A DNA stretch of 36,661 nucleotides from Actinomycetes bacterium (GTDB lineage Bacteria > Actinomycetota > Actinomycetes > Mycobacteriales > Mycobacteriaceae): contig JAKOYE010000135.1 of the NCBI GenBank assembly GCA_029780675.1, positions 1 to 36,661 on the forward strand, in the 5' to 3' direction. A program made the translations under genes and the position numbers. This document shows, in pieces, positions 1 through 7,987 of the stretch. Every line of letters begins with the position of its first letter. The first letter of the stretch is position 1. The notes below the pieces were generated by a model. The model was given only the letters and a program-made list of their open reading frames with translations. It made no database searches and was not told the origin of the DNA.

Positions 1-425
1 GACAGGGTGGCGACCCGGGTCAGGGTGACCGTCTGCGCGATCCCGGGCACCGTGAGTTCCCGGCCGAGCGCCGCGGCGGCCGCGGCGAAGGCCGGCACGC
101 CGGGCACGATCTCGTGGTCGATGCCCAGCGCCTCCAGTCGCCGGCACTGCTCGGCCAGCGCGCTGTAGATCGACGGGTCGCCGGAATGCAGCCGGGCCAC
201 ATCATGCCCCTCGGCGTCGGCGGCCTCGACGGTGTCGACGATCTCATCGAGGGTCAGCGGTCCGGTGTCCACGATCCGCGCGCCGGGCGGGCACAGCGCG
301 AGCAGATCGTCGGGCATGATCGAGCCCGCGTACAGGCACACCTCGCAGCTTTGGATCAGCCTCTGGCCCCGCACCGTGATCAGGTCCGCCGCCCCGGGCC
401 CCGCCCCGATGAAGTACACCGTCAC
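1..425 (-). CDS. cobM: Precorrin-4 C11-methyltransferase, 5' part (cut by window edge)
   Basis: This is the N-terminal 141 residues of CobM, the SAM-dependent enzyme that methylates C-11 of precorrin-4 in aerobic cobalamin synthesis. The frame stays open to base 1, so the C-terminal part lies outside the window. It opens with the tetrapyrrole methylase signature [15 protein letters not shown], followed by [12 protein letters not shown], a [10 protein letters not shown] stretch, and [13 protein letters not shown] (the GDP loop that holds SAM). The GTG start (423-425) overlaps the cobL stop in a GTGA, so the two are translationally coupled. Cytoplasmic. The order cobL-cobM matches Rv2072c-Rv2071c. 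Only the missing half is uncertain. Confidence 0.93.
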   Translation of the reverse strand, partial: MTVYFIGAGPGAADLITVRGQRLIQSCEVCLYAGSIMPDDLLALCPPGARIVDTGPLTLDEIVDTVEAADAEGHDVARLHSGDPSIYSALAEQCRRLEALGIDHEIVPGVPAFAAAAAALGRELTVPGIAQTVTLTRVATL

Positions 426-1618
426 GGCACACTCACCACCCACTGGGTGATGGGCATCGCCGGTCGCCACCCGGTGAAACCGCCCAGAGGCTCACCGCGG
501 TAGTGCTGGAACCGGAACAGTTCGCCGCCACGCCGGGAGTGCCAGTCCACCAGCATCGCTTCGGACTCCGCGGTGACCGCGTTGGCCACCAGCCTGCCGC
601 CGGGCGCCAGCCCCTGCAGACATGCATCCAGCAGACCGGAGTTCGTCACTCCCCCGCCGATGAAGATCGCCGCGGGTGGCGCGGCACCCTCGAAGGTCTC
701 CGGCGCCCTGCCGCGGATCTCGATGTCGGCACCGAACCGGTGGGCGTTGGCCTGGATGCGATCCCGGCGCCCGGGGTTGCTCTCGAACGCGACCGCCCGA
801 CAGCCCCGGGCGGCCCGGCACCACTGGACGGCGATGCTGCCCGACCCGGAACCGACATCCCACAGCAGTTCACCCGGCCGCGGGGCCAACGCGGCGAGGG
901 TGACCGCACGCACGGTGTACTTGGTGATCTGGCCGTCGTGCTGGAAGGCCTCGTCGGGCAGGATCGGACCGAACGGTTCGTCCGGTAGGTAGCGGACCGC
1001 CACCACGGTCAGTGCATCGACGGCCGGCGGCGACGCGGCCCATTGCGCGGCACTGGACGTCCGAATCCGCTCCCCAGGTCCGCCGAGGAGTTCCAGGGCG
1101 GTGAATTCCGATGCACCACGGCCGGTTTCGGCCAGGACGGCCGCCAGTTGCGCCGGGGTGGCGGTGTCCCGGCAGAGCACGACGGCGCGGCCCCCGGACC
1201 GCACCGCCGTGTGCACCGGCGCGGTGACCAGGCTGATGACCTCGGTGTCATGGGCGTTCCAGCCCATCCGCGCGCAGGCCAACGTCACCGACGAGACGTG
1301 CGGCAGCACCCGGACCTGGTGTGCGCCGTGCACCCGGATCAGGGTGCCACCGATACCGTGCAGCAGCGGGTCGCCGCTGGCGACGACGTGGATGGCACCG
1401 GCCGGCGGGGCATCATCGAGCAACCGTTCCACTGCGGGCAGCATCGGTGACGGCCAGGTGTGGCGGTTCGCGGTGACGGTGTCGTCGAGCAGGGCGAGTT
1501 GGCGGGGCGAACCGTAAACCACTGTGGCGCGCTGCAATTCCTGCCGCGCCTCCGCCGACAGGCCCGGCATCCCGTCGGCCCCGATGCCGACGACGACGAT
1601 CCGCCGCACTTCGTTCAT
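422..1618 (-). CDS. cobL: Precorrin-6Y C5,15-methyltransferase (decarboxylating)
   Basis: CobL methylates precorrin-6Y at C-5 and C-15 and decarboxylates the C-12 acetate, giving precorrin-8X. The 398-residue protein is a fusion of a CbiE-like domain (about 1-200; [11 protein letters not shown] at the start, [15 protein letters not shown] for the SAM loop) and a CbiT-like Rossmann methyltransferase domain (about 225-398; [16 protein letters not shown] is motif I, preceded by the [10 protein letters not shown] signature). I take ATG 1618 ([11 protein letters not shown]); a GTG lies directly before it at 1621. The start codon is the last copy of a 35-bp tandem repeat, and the A of its ATG is also the last base of an upstream mini-ORF stop (TGATG). 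It overlaps cobM by four bases downstream. Length is close to the M. tuberculosis protein (about 390). Confidence 0.95.
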   Translation of the reverse strand: MNEVRRIVVVGIGADGMPGLSAEARQELQRATVVYGSPRQLALLDDTVTANRHTWPSPMLPAVERLLDDAPPAGAIHVVASGDPLLHGIGGTLIRVHGAHQVRVLPHVSSVTLACARMGWNAHDTEVISLVTAPVHTAVRSGGRAVVLCRDTATPAQLAAVLAETGRGASEFTALELLGGPGERIRTSSAAQWAASPPAVDALTVVAVRYLPDEPFGPILPDEAFQHDGQITKYTVRAVTLAALAPRPGELLWDVGSGSGSIAVQWCRAARGCRAVAFESNPGRRDRIQANAHRFGADIEIRGRAPETFEGAAPPAAIFIGGGVTNSGLLDACLQGLAPGGRLVANAVTAESEAMLVDWHSRRGGELFRFQHYRGEPLGGFTGWRPAMPITQWVVSVP

Positions 1619-1729
1619 CACCGGACCACTCTTCGGTTCTTCACTTCGTTCATCACCGGATCACTCTTCGGTTCTTCACTTCGTTCATCACCGGGACCCG
1701 ATTCGGTTCTTCACTTCGTTCATCACCGG
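1607..1729 (-). repeat. Three 35-bp tandem repeats plus partial fourth copy at SDR/cobL junction
   Basis: Read on the minus strand, units begin at ATG 1723, 1688 and 1653, exactly 35 bases apart, and a fourth partial copy (ATGAACGAAGTG) is the cobL start at 1618. The first 22 bases of each unit are identical; the rest varies slightly (GAGTGGTCCGGTG, GAGTGATCCGGTG, TCGGGTCCCGGTG). Every unit carries TGATG, an overlapping stop and start. The stop codon of the upstream SDR gene is itself the first TGATG. The layout resembles mycobacterial interspersed repetitive units (MIRU), which sit in operon junctions and carry short coupled ORFs. Confidence 0.93.
1618..1723 (-). other. Chain of three coupled 11-codon mini-ORFs ahead of cobL
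   Basis: Three consecutive mini-ORFs run 1723-1688, 1688-1653 and 1653-1618 and encode MNEVKNRIGSR, MNEVKNRRVIR and MNEVKNRRVVR. Each stop shares one base with the next ATG (TGATG). A ribosome ending the SDR gene could therefore restart four times before reaching cobL, whose own N-terminus (MNEVRR) resembles the mini-peptides. The arrangement is seen directly; translation of the peptides is inferred and may have no function beyond keeping cobL coupled to the SDR gene. Confidence 0.5.
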
Positions 1730-2478
1730 GGCAGCCTGCGCCACACTGCCTGCGGCAGCAGCTTCATCCCGGCGAACAACGGTCGCAGCGCCCACGGAAC
1801 CCAGACCGTGCGACGCCCGGCGACCAGCGCACGCACCGTCGCGTCCGCCACCTGGGCGGGGGTGCTGGACAGCGGGGCCGGATCCATGCCGGCCGTCATC
1901 CGGCCGATCACGAACCCGGGTCGCACGATGAGCAGCGACACCCCGCTGCCGTGCAGCGCATCGGCCATCCCGGACGCGAACCCGTCCAGACCCGCTTTCG
2001 CCGAACCGTAGACGTAGTTGGCCCGGCGCACCCGCACGCCGGCCACCGAGGAGAACACCACCAGCCGACCGCGGCCGGCCGCGCGCATCAGGGTGGCCAG
2101 CACCGTCAACAGGCTGACCTGCGCAACGTAGTCAGTGTGCACCACGGCCACCGCGTGCGCGGCATCCGCCTCGGCCCGGGTCTGGTCGCCGAGTATCCCG
2201 AAGGCCAGCACGGCGGTACCGATGGGTCCGTAGTCGGTGATCAGCGAGTCCACCACCGTCCCGTGCGAGCCCACGTCGTCGGCGTCGAACTCGACCGTGT
2301 GCACGGCCCGCGCCCCGGCCGCGCGGACGGCGGCGACCTCGTCGGAGAGCGAATCAGCCCGGCGGGCGGCCAGCACCACCGTCGCTCCCGGTGCCAGCCG
2401 GCTGGCGATCTGGAGCCCGATCTCGCTGCGGCCGCCGAAGATGACCACCGCCCCCGCGGTGTTCGCTGTGTCCTGCAC
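1723..2478 (-). CDS. Short-chain dehydrogenase/reductase (Rv2073c-like)
   Basis: A 251-residue classical SDR. The NAD(P)-binding motif is VVIFGGRSEIG (about residues 11-21), ARR near 39 suggests NADP preference, and the catalytic set is FSSVAG (Ser, about 143) followed by YVYGSAKAG (Tyr and Lys). The GGRSEIG form is typical of the mycobacterial DprE2-like subgroup (decaprenylphosphoryl-ketoribose reductase and paralogues), so a sugar- or lipid-linked keto substrate is possible; the true DprE2 sits with dprE1 elsewhere, so this is the paralogue that lies beside cobL in mycobacteria. The start is GTG 2478. Its stop lies in the first copy of the cobL repeat, implying co-transcription with cobL-cobM. 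A direct role in cobalamin synthesis is not shown. Confidence 0.85.
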   Translation of the reverse strand: MQDTANTAGAVVIFGGRSEIGLQIASRLAPGATVVLAARRADSLSDEVAAVRAAGARAVHTVEFDADDVGSHGTVVDSLITDYGPIGTAVLAFGILGDQTRAEADAAHAVAVVHTDYVAQVSLLTVLATLMRAAGRGRLVVFSSVAGVRVRRANYVYGSAKAGLDGFASGMADALHGSGVSLLIVRPGFVIGRMTAGMDPAPLSSTPAQVADATVRALVAGRRTVWVPWALRPLFAGMKLLPQAVWRRLPR

Positions 2479-2499
2479 GGCTCGGATTATTCCTTGCGA

Positions 2500-2505
2500 T
2501 AGCGT
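2500..2505 (+). promoter_or_regulatory. Possible -10 element for leaderless biliverdin reductase gene
   Basis: TAGCGT matches the mycobacterial -10 form TANNNT and ends eight bases before ATG 2514, the distance expected if the transcript begins at the start codon. No Shine-Dalgarno sequence precedes that ATG. This suggests a leaderless mRNA; a -35 element is not evident. Confidence 0.35.
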
Positions 2506-2513
2506 GAACCCCG

Positions 2514-2921
2514 ATGGCCAACACCACGACCAGGCTCAGCAGCGAAGCGCTGGACTTCCTCACCGAACGCCACCTGGCCATGCTGACCACCCTCCGGGCG
2601 GACGGTTCTCCGCACGTCGTCGCGGTCGGCTTCACCTTCGACCCGCACACCCACATCGCCAGGGTGATCACCAGCGACGGCACCCAGAAGGCCGTGAACG
2701 CCGAGCGCAGCAACGTCGGCGTGCTCTCCCAGGTGGACGGGGCGCGCTGGCTCTCCCTGGAGGGAGTCGCCAGCGTGAACCGGGATGCCGACGCCGTCCG
2801 CGATGCCGAGTTGCGGTACGCCCAGCGCTACCGGATCCCGAAGCCCAATTCGCGGCGGGTGGTCATCGAGGTGCTGGTGAAGCGGGTTCTCGGGTCGTCG
2901 TCGCTGCTGGATCGCGGCTGA
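2514..2921 (+). CDS. F420-dependent biliverdin reductase-like flavin/deazaflavin oxidoreductase (Rv2074 family)
   Basis: A 135-residue split beta-barrel protein of the pyridoxamine 5'-phosphate oxidase-like/F420-dependent superfamily. It matches the length and layout of Rv2074, which reduces biliverdin with reduced F420. Visible family features are [19 protein letters not shown] (barrel strands 1-2), [26 protein letters not shown] (cofactor phosphate region) and [10 protein letters not shown]. It is cytosolic with no signal peptide. It is divergent from the SDR gene (35 bp apart) and ends 12 bases before the convergent pepE stop. Assignment to the Rv2074 group rests on similarity and synteny. 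A related F420 or FMN reductase is the alternative. Confidence 0.85.
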   Translation: MANTTTRLSSEALDFLTERHLAMLTTLRADGSPHVVAVGFTFDPHTHIARVITSDGTQKAVNAERSNVGVLSQVDGARWLSLEGVASVNRDADAVRDAELRYAQRYRIPKPNSRRVVIEVLVKRVLGSSSLLDRG

Positions 2922-2933
2922 CTCAGAGCTGAT

Positions 2934-4055
2934 TCAGACCGGTACCACGGTCAACCCGTGGGGTCGGTTGTTCACCGACTCGGCGCCATCGGTGGTGACG
3001 ATCACGATGTCCTCGATCCGCGCGCCCCAGCGTCCCGGCAGGTAGATCCCCGGCTCCACGCTGAACGCCATACCGGCACGCAACGGCAGATCGTTGCCGG
3101 CGACGATGTAGGGCTCCTCGTGCACCGACAGTCCAATGCCGTGCCCGGTGCGATGCACGAAGAAGTCTGCGATCCCGGCCTCGGCCAGGATGTCGCGGGC
3201 CGCGGCGTCGACCTGCTCGGCGGTGACACCGGGGCGCACCGCGGCCACCGCGACGGCCTGCGCCCGCTGCAGGATCGCGCACTGAGCGGCGATGTCGGCA
3301 CTCGGCTCCCCCATGCTGTAGGTCCGGGTGCAGTCGGAGTTGTAGCCCGGTTCCACCGGTCCGCCGATATCGACGACGACGATGTCACCGATCTCCAGCT
3401 TCCGGTCCGAGCACTCGTGGTGCGGGTCCGCTCCGTTGGGGCCAGAGCCGACGATGACGAACGCCGCCTCCGAATGACCCTCGGCGACAATGGCTTCGGT
3501 GATGTCCGCGGCCACCTCGGCCTCGGTGCGCCCGGGCCGGAGGAAGTGCGGCACCTGCGCGTGCACCCGGTCGATCGCCGCACCGGCCACCCGCAATGCG
3601 GCGATCTCGGCGTCGTCCTTGACCATGCGCAATGCGGCCAGCACACCGGTGGCCAGCACCGGCACCGCGTCCAGTCGTTCAGCCAGCGGTAACAGATGCA
3701 GCGCCGGCATCGAATCGGTGACCGCAACCCGGCCGCCGCCCGCCAGCAACGGGGCGACCAGATCGTAGGGGCTCTCGCCGTCGACCCAGTCCCGCACCGC
3801 CAGGCCGAGATCGGCGGCGGCGGAATCCCGCAGCGACGCCAGTTCCAGTCGCGGGACGATCATCGTCGGCGGCCCGGCCGCCGGGATCACCAACGCCGTC
3901 AGCCGCTCGAACGTGTGCACCCGCGAACCGGTCAGATAACGCAGGTCGTACCCGGGGGTGACGATCAAACCCGCCAGGCCCGCGTCCGCGGCCGCGGTCG
4001 CCGCGGCGGCCAGTCGACGTGCGTACACATCACTACCGAAACGTCGCTCACCCAC
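2934..4055 (-). CDS. pepE: M24-family Xaa-Pro dipeptidase/aminopeptidase (PepE type)
   Basis: A 373-residue pita-bread metallopeptidase that removes N-terminal residues from X-Pro peptides. The N-terminal creatinase-like domain (about 10-135, GLAGLIVTPGYDLRYLTGS) precedes the catalytic M24 domain. All five dinuclear metal ligands can be traced: VVVDIGG (Asp), SDCTRTYSMG (Asp), HRTGHGIG (His), SVEPGIYLPG (Glu) and ARIEDIV (Glu). The protein closely matches Rv2089c in length. No signal peptide, so cytoplasmic. It is divergent from the GH15 gene across a 140-bp gap and convergent with the biliverdin reductase gene. Nothing indicates loss of activity. Confidence 0.92.
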   Translation of the reverse strand: MGERRFGSDVYARRLAAAATAAADAGLAGLIVTPGYDLRYLTGSRVHTFERLTALVIPAAGPPTMIVPRLELASLRDSAAADLGLAVRDWVDGESPYDLVAPLLAGGGRVAVTDSMPALHLLPLAERLDAVPVLATGVLAALRMVKDDAEIAALRVAGAAIDRVHAQVPHFLRPGRTEAEVAADITEAIVAEGHSEAAFVIVGSGPNGADPHHECSDRKLEIGDIVVVDIGGPVEPGYNSDCTRTYSMGEPSADIAAQCAILQRAQAVAVAAVRPGVTAEQVDAAARDILAEAGIADFFVHRTGHGIGLSVHEEPYIVAGNDLPLRAGMAFSVEPGIYLPGRWGARIEDIVIVTTDGAESVNNRPHGLTVVPV

Positions 4056-4195
4056 GAGGGCAAGGCTAGTCGGCTGGGGCTGGTCGGCTGGGACTGGCCG
4101 GTGAGCGGCGTCGCCAACCCGACCCGCGCCGCACCCGGCCGCGCGTAACGTTTACCTGCCAGGTCACAACACGCCGACGAGGGAGGTGGGACGCC
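4056..4195. promoter_or_regulatory. Divergent intergenic region between pepE and GH15 gene
   Basis: This 140-bp gap must hold the promoters of both divergent genes. On the plus strand TAACGT (4146-4151) fits TANNNT, and GGGAGGTGGG (4181-4190) is a strong Shine-Dalgarno ahead of ATG 4196. A short direct repeat of GTCGGCTGGG occurs near 4070-4095. No clear operator is visible. Confidence 0.4.
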
Positions 4196-6157
4196 ATGGA
4201 CAGGGGCGCCCAGCCGATCGGGATCAACCGCAGTCACTTCCCGCCGATCGAGGACTACGCATTCCTCTCCGACTGCGAGACAACGGCATTGGTGGCACCG
4301 AACGGCGCGGTGGAATGGCTCTGCCTGCCGCGGATGGACTCCCCCAGCGTGTTCGGCGCCATTCTCGATCGGGATGCCGGGCACTTCCGCATCAGTCCCG
4401 CCGGGGTCGACGTCCCCTCGGCGCGCCGCTACATCCCCGGGACGATGGTGCTCGAGACCAGTTGGTGGACGCCGGGAGGGTGGCTGGTCGTCACCGACGC
4501 GCTGCTGATCGGTCCGTGGCACCACGAGGACGAACGCTCCGAGACCCATCGCCGAGCCCCCACCGACTACGACGCATCGCACGTTCTGCTGCGGGAGATC
4601 CGCTGCGTCAACGGACAGGTCCAGGTGGAGATGGACTGCACGCCGGGGTTCGACTACGGCCGGTTGCAGGCGCGCTGGTCCTACGGCGAGAACGGCTATC
4701 ACGACGCGATCGCCGAACCGCTCATCGGCCGCCGCGCCGGTGACCGGGTGGAGGGCGGCCGCCGGACCGATGACCCGCCGGCGGCCGAGAACCCGCTGCC
4801 CAGGCTACGGTTGACGACGGACCTCAATGTGGGCTTCGAAGGCCCGACGGCCACCGCCCGGACGCTGCTCAAGGAGGGCGACCGCCGGTTCGTCGCCCTG
4901 TGGTGGAGCCAGCACGCCCCGCCGAGGACGCTCGAGGAGGCCGGCAGCCGGATGCGGTGGACCTGCCACCACTGGCAGCACTGGCTCGATCGCGGGAAGT
5001 TCCCCGACCACCCGTGGCGGGGTCACCTGCAGCGCAGCGCCCTGACGCTCAAGGGCCTCAGCTTCGGTCCGACCGGCGCCATCATCGCCGCGGCCACCAC
5101 CTCGCTCCCCGAGGCGCCGGGCGGGGAACGCAACTGGGACTACCGCTACACCTGGATCCGGGATACCGCCGGGACTCTGTGGGCATTGAACTCGCTGGGA
5201 TTCGACTGGGAGGCCAACGACTTCTTCCGGTTCATCGCCGACGTCGCCGGCGCCGCCGACAGCAACCTCCAGTTGATGTATGGGGTCGGCGGTGAACGGG
5301 CACTGCCCGAGTCGACGTTGGATCACCTCTCCGGGTACGAGGGCGCACGACCGGTCCGAATCGGAAACGGGGCCTACAGCCAGCGCCAGCATGACGTCTG
5401 GGGGGCGATCGTCCGGGCGATCGACCTGCACACCGGCAGCCACCGCCGTGTCGAGGACCGGTTGTGGCGGATCGTGCACACCCAGGTCGAGTGCGCACTG
5501 CAGCACTGGCGTGATCCTGACCAGGGGATCTGGGAGGTGCGGTCGGGTCCGCAGCACTTCACCTCCTCGAAGGTCGCCTGCTGGGTGGCCGCCGATGCCG
5601 GTGCCCGGATGGCGGCGATCCGCGGCGAGAAGGAACTGGCTGTGCGGTGGCGGGCCGCCGCCGAGGAGATCCACGCGGATGTGCTGGCCAACGCGGTGGA
5701 CGAACGCGGGGTTTTCACGCAGCACTACGACACCAAGGCGCTGGACGCCTCGGTGCTGCTCATCCCGCTGATGGGTTTCCTTCCGCCGGATGACGAACGG
5801 GTCCGCAACACCGTGCTCGCCATCGCCGACGAGCTGACCGAGGAGGAGATGGTGCTGCGCTACCGCCTCGACGACACCGAGGACGGGTTGAGCGGGGAGG
5901 AAGGCACCTTCACCATCTGCTCGTTCTGGCTGGTGTCGGCACTGGTCGCGATCGGTGAGTTCCAGCGGGCGAAGACGTTGTGCGGCAAGCTGCTCTCGGT
6001 CGAGAGCTCGCTGGGCCTCTATGCCGAGGAGATCGACCCGCACAGCGGACGCCATCTGGGCAATTTCCCGCAGGCCTTCACCCATCTGGCGCTGATCAAC
6101 GCGGTCACCGCGGTGATCCGCGCCGAGCGGGCGCTGGCTGCCGAGTCGCTGGGCTAG
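4196..6157 (+). CDS. Glycoside hydrolase family 15 protein (trehalase/glucoamylase-like)
   Basis: A 653-residue GH15 enzyme, probably hydrolysing an alpha-1,1 or alpha-1,4 glucoside such as trehalose. The N-terminal beta-sandwich domain starts [18 protein letters not shown] and contains [19 protein letters not shown]. The (alpha/alpha)6 catalytic barrel begins near residue 280 and has the hallmark [12 protein letters not shown] and, close to the C-terminus, [17 protein letters not shown], which carries the second catalytic acid. It resembles the mycobacterial trehalase group of Rv2402 rather than secreted fungal glucoamylases. No signal peptide is visible, so it is cytoplasmic. ATG 4196 has a strong ribosome site. 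The exonuclease gene starts two bases after its stop. Trehalose as substrate is inferred from the family. Confidence 0.87.
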   Translation: MDRGAQPIGINRSHFPPIEDYAFLSDCETTALVAPNGAVEWLCLPRMDSPSVFGAILDRDAGHFRISPAGVDVPSARRYIPGTMVLETSWWTPGGWLVVTDALLIGPWHHEDERSETHRRAPTDYDASHVLLREIRCVNGQVQVEMDCTPGFDYGRLQARWSYGENGYHDAIAEPLIGRRAGDRVEGGRRTDDPPAAENPLPRLRLTTDLNVGFEGPTATARTLLKEGDRRFVALWWSQHAPPRTLEEAGSRMRWTCHHWQHWLDRGKFPDHPWRGHLQRSALTLKGLSFGPTGAIIAAATTSLPEAPGGERNWDYRYTWIRDTAGTLWALNSLGFDWEANDFFRFIADVAGAADSNLQLMYGVGGERALPESTLDHLSGYEGARPVRIGNGAYSQRQHDVWGAIVRAIDLHTGSHRRVEDRLWRIVHTQVECALQHWRDPDQGIWEVRSGPQHFTSSKVACWVAADAGARMAAIRGEKELAVRWRAAAEEIHADVLANAVDERGVFTQHYDTKALDASVLLIPLMGFLPPDDERVRNTVLAIADELTEEEMVLRYRLDDTEDGLSGEEGTFTICSFWLVSALVAIGEFQRAKTLCGKLLSVESSLGLYAEEIDPHSGRHLGNFPQAFTHLALINAVTAVIRAERALAAESLG

Positions 6158-6158
6158 C

Positions 6159-7139
6159 GTGCCAGGGGTGTCCGCACCTCTCCTGCTGCTCGATGGGGCC
6201 AGCATGTGGTTCCGCTCCTACTTCGGGGTTCCCGCGTCGATCACCGCGCCCGACGGTCGCCCGGTCAATGCCGTCCGGGGATTCCTCGACAGTGTGGCGA
6301 CCCTGATCACGCGGGAGCGGCCCGCACGGTTGGTGGTGTGCCTCGACCTCGACTGGCGTCCGGCCTGGCGGGTGGACCTGATCCCCTCCTACAAGGCGCA
6401 CCGGGTGGTCGCCGAGGTCACCGAATCAGGCCCCGAGCTCAGCGCCGAGGAGGTGGACGTCGAAGAGGTGCCCGACGACCTCACTCCCCAGGTCGACATG
6501 ATCCTGGAGATTCTGCAGGCCTACGGAATCGCCACCGCGGGAGCCGCGGGGTACGAGGCCGACGACGTTCTGGGCGCACTGGCGGCCGCGGAGCGCCGCG
6601 ACCCCGTCGTGGTGGTCAGCGGCGACCGGGACCTGCTGCAACTGGTGGCCGACGAACCCGTCCCGGTGCGGGTGCTCTACATCGGCCAGGGGCTGGCGAA
6701 GGCGACGACATTCGGACCCGCCGAGGTGGCCGAGCGATACGGCGTCCCGCGGGACAGGGCGGGCGACGCCTATGCCGAACTGGCTCTGCTTCGCGGCGAC
6801 CCGTCCGACGGTCTGCCCGGCGTTCCCGGCGTCGGGGAGAAGACGGCCGCCACCATGCTGACCCGGTACGGCTCGCTGGCGGCGATCCTGGCGGCCGCCG
6901 CCGACCCCGCTTCAGACCTGCCGAAAGCGTTTCGGAACCGACTCCACACCGCGGCCGACTACATCGCCGCGGCGGATCGCGTGGTGCGGGTCGCCCGCGA
7001 CGCGCCCGTCGAGCTGGCGACCGCCGACGACCGCCTTCCGGTGCAGGCCGCGGACCCCGACCGGGTGGCCACACTGGCCGAGCGCTACGGCGTCACCTCG
7101 TCGGTCGCCCGCCTGCAGAAGGCGATGGACTCGCTCTGA
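6159..7139 (+). CDS. 5'-3' exonuclease (PolA N-terminal domain-like, Rv2090 family)
   Basis: A 326-residue stand-alone 5'-3' exonuclease/flap nuclease, related to the N-terminal domain of DNA polymerase I. Metal-binding acids are visible in [41 protein letters not shown] and [12 protein letters not shown]. The helix-hairpin-helix DNA-binding motif is [17 protein letters not shown] (about residues 218-234). It lacks a polymerase domain. GTG 6159 is used here, with GTG 6168 as an alternative; the start lies one base beyond the GH15 stop, so the two genes are co-transcribed. The role is probably RNA-primer or flap removal or DNA repair. Confidence 0.9.
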   Translation: MPGVSAPLLLLDGASMWFRSYFGVPASITAPDGRPVNAVRGFLDSVATLITRERPARLVVCLDLDWRPAWRVDLIPSYKAHRVVAEVTESGPELSAEEVDVEEVPDDLTPQVDMILEILQAYGIATAGAAGYEADDVLGALAAAERRDPVVVVSGDRDLLQLVADEPVPVRVLYIGQGLAKATTFGPAEVAERYGVPRDRAGDAYAELALLRGDPSDGLPGVPGVGEKTAATMLTRYGSLAAILAAAADPASDLPKAFRNRLHTAADYIAAADRVVRVARDAPVELATADDRLPVQAADPDRVATLAERYGVTSSVARLQKAMDSL

Positions 7140-7157
7140 GTGACGCCGGTAGGCCGG

Positions 7158-7871
7158 TTACTTGGGCCGGCCGACCTCGTAGGTTCCCTTGTCGTCCTGG
7201 AAGGTCACCGTCACCTGGCGCTTGGTGCCGTCGATGCTCACCTCGCAGTTGAAGGTGTCACCCTTCTTCACCGTAGGGTTCTGGCCGTTGTTGCACTTGA
7301 CGTCCTTGACGTTCTTGGCGCCGTACCCGTTGGCCTCGTCGGTGAGGATCTGCTGCACACCCTCCTGGGCCCTGTTGACGTCGAGTTTCGTGGTGACGAA
7401 GAAGCCCGGCTTCCAGAACCCGAGGATCAGCACAACCCCGACGACCAGGACCGCCAACGCCCCCAGCACACCGCCGACGACCTTCATCGACTTCTTCGAG
7501 GCTTCCGCCGCGCCGGGCTGGGCGTAGCCGGGGTACTGACCCGGTTGACCCGGCGGGAACTGGCCCGGCTGCCCCGGCGGCGGGTACTGCCCCGGCGGGT
7601 ACTGGCCGTACGGCGGCGGGTACTGCCCCGGCGGGTACTGGCCCTGCGGGTACTGGCCCGGCTGGCCATACCCGGGTCCCGGGTAGTCCGTCGGCGGGGC
7701 GTAGGGCTGACCCTGCGGGTAGCCGGGGGGCTGGCCGTACTGGGGATACTGCTGCGGCGTGTAGGCCGGGGGCTGCCAGGCCGGGGGCTGCTCCGACCCC
7801 TGATCGGGGTTCGAGGCAGGCTGATCCTGACCCTGCCAGGGGTTAGGTTCAGATCCCTGCGGTCCGCTCAT
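7158..7871 (-). CDS. DUF4333 membrane-anchored protein with Pro/Gln/Tyr-rich N-terminus (Rv2091c-like)
   Basis: A 237-residue protein in three parts. Residues 1 to about 118 form a disordered Pro/Gln/Tyr/Gly-rich region with many PPGQYP-type repeats. One transmembrane helix follows (about 128-148, [20 protein letters not shown]). An extracytoplasmic DUF4333 domain of about 90 residues ends in [18 protein letters not shown] and contains two cysteines (VKCNNG and FNCEVS) that could form a disulfide. The topology is cytoplasmic repeats and an outside C-terminal domain. Function is unknown. ATG 7871 has GGAGAG seven bases upstream. It sits between the exonuclease and helY as in M. tuberculosis. 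Confidence 0.85.
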   Translation of the reverse strand: MSGPQGSEPNPWQGQDQPASNPDQGSEQPPAWQPPAYTPQQYPQYGQPPGYPQGQPYAPPTDYPGPGYGQPGQYPQGQYPPGQYPPPYGQYPPGQYPPPGQPGQFPPGQPGQYPGYAQPGAAEASKKSMKVVGGVLGALAVLVVGVVLILGFWKPGFFVTTKLDVNRAQEGVQQILTDEANGYGAKNVKDVKCNNGQNPTVKKGDTFNCEVSIDGTKRQVTVTFQDDKGTYEVGRPK

Positions 7872-7987
7872 CGTCTCTCCTTAGCCTGTCTACGCCTACC
7901 TACACACCCGTCCGGGCGGCCTATCAGCGCTGCCGGGGCCGGGCCTCACGGGCGGTGCTCCGGACCTACCGTAGCGTCCGGATCACC

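Noticed and set aside
1607..1729. A small CRISPR-like array
   Set aside because: The units are directly adjacent with no unique spacers, and no cas genes are present. It is a tandem repeat.
4805..6205. A 466-codon open frame on the minus strand
   Set aside because: It is antisense to the GH15 gene, which has its catalytic motifs in the plus frame.
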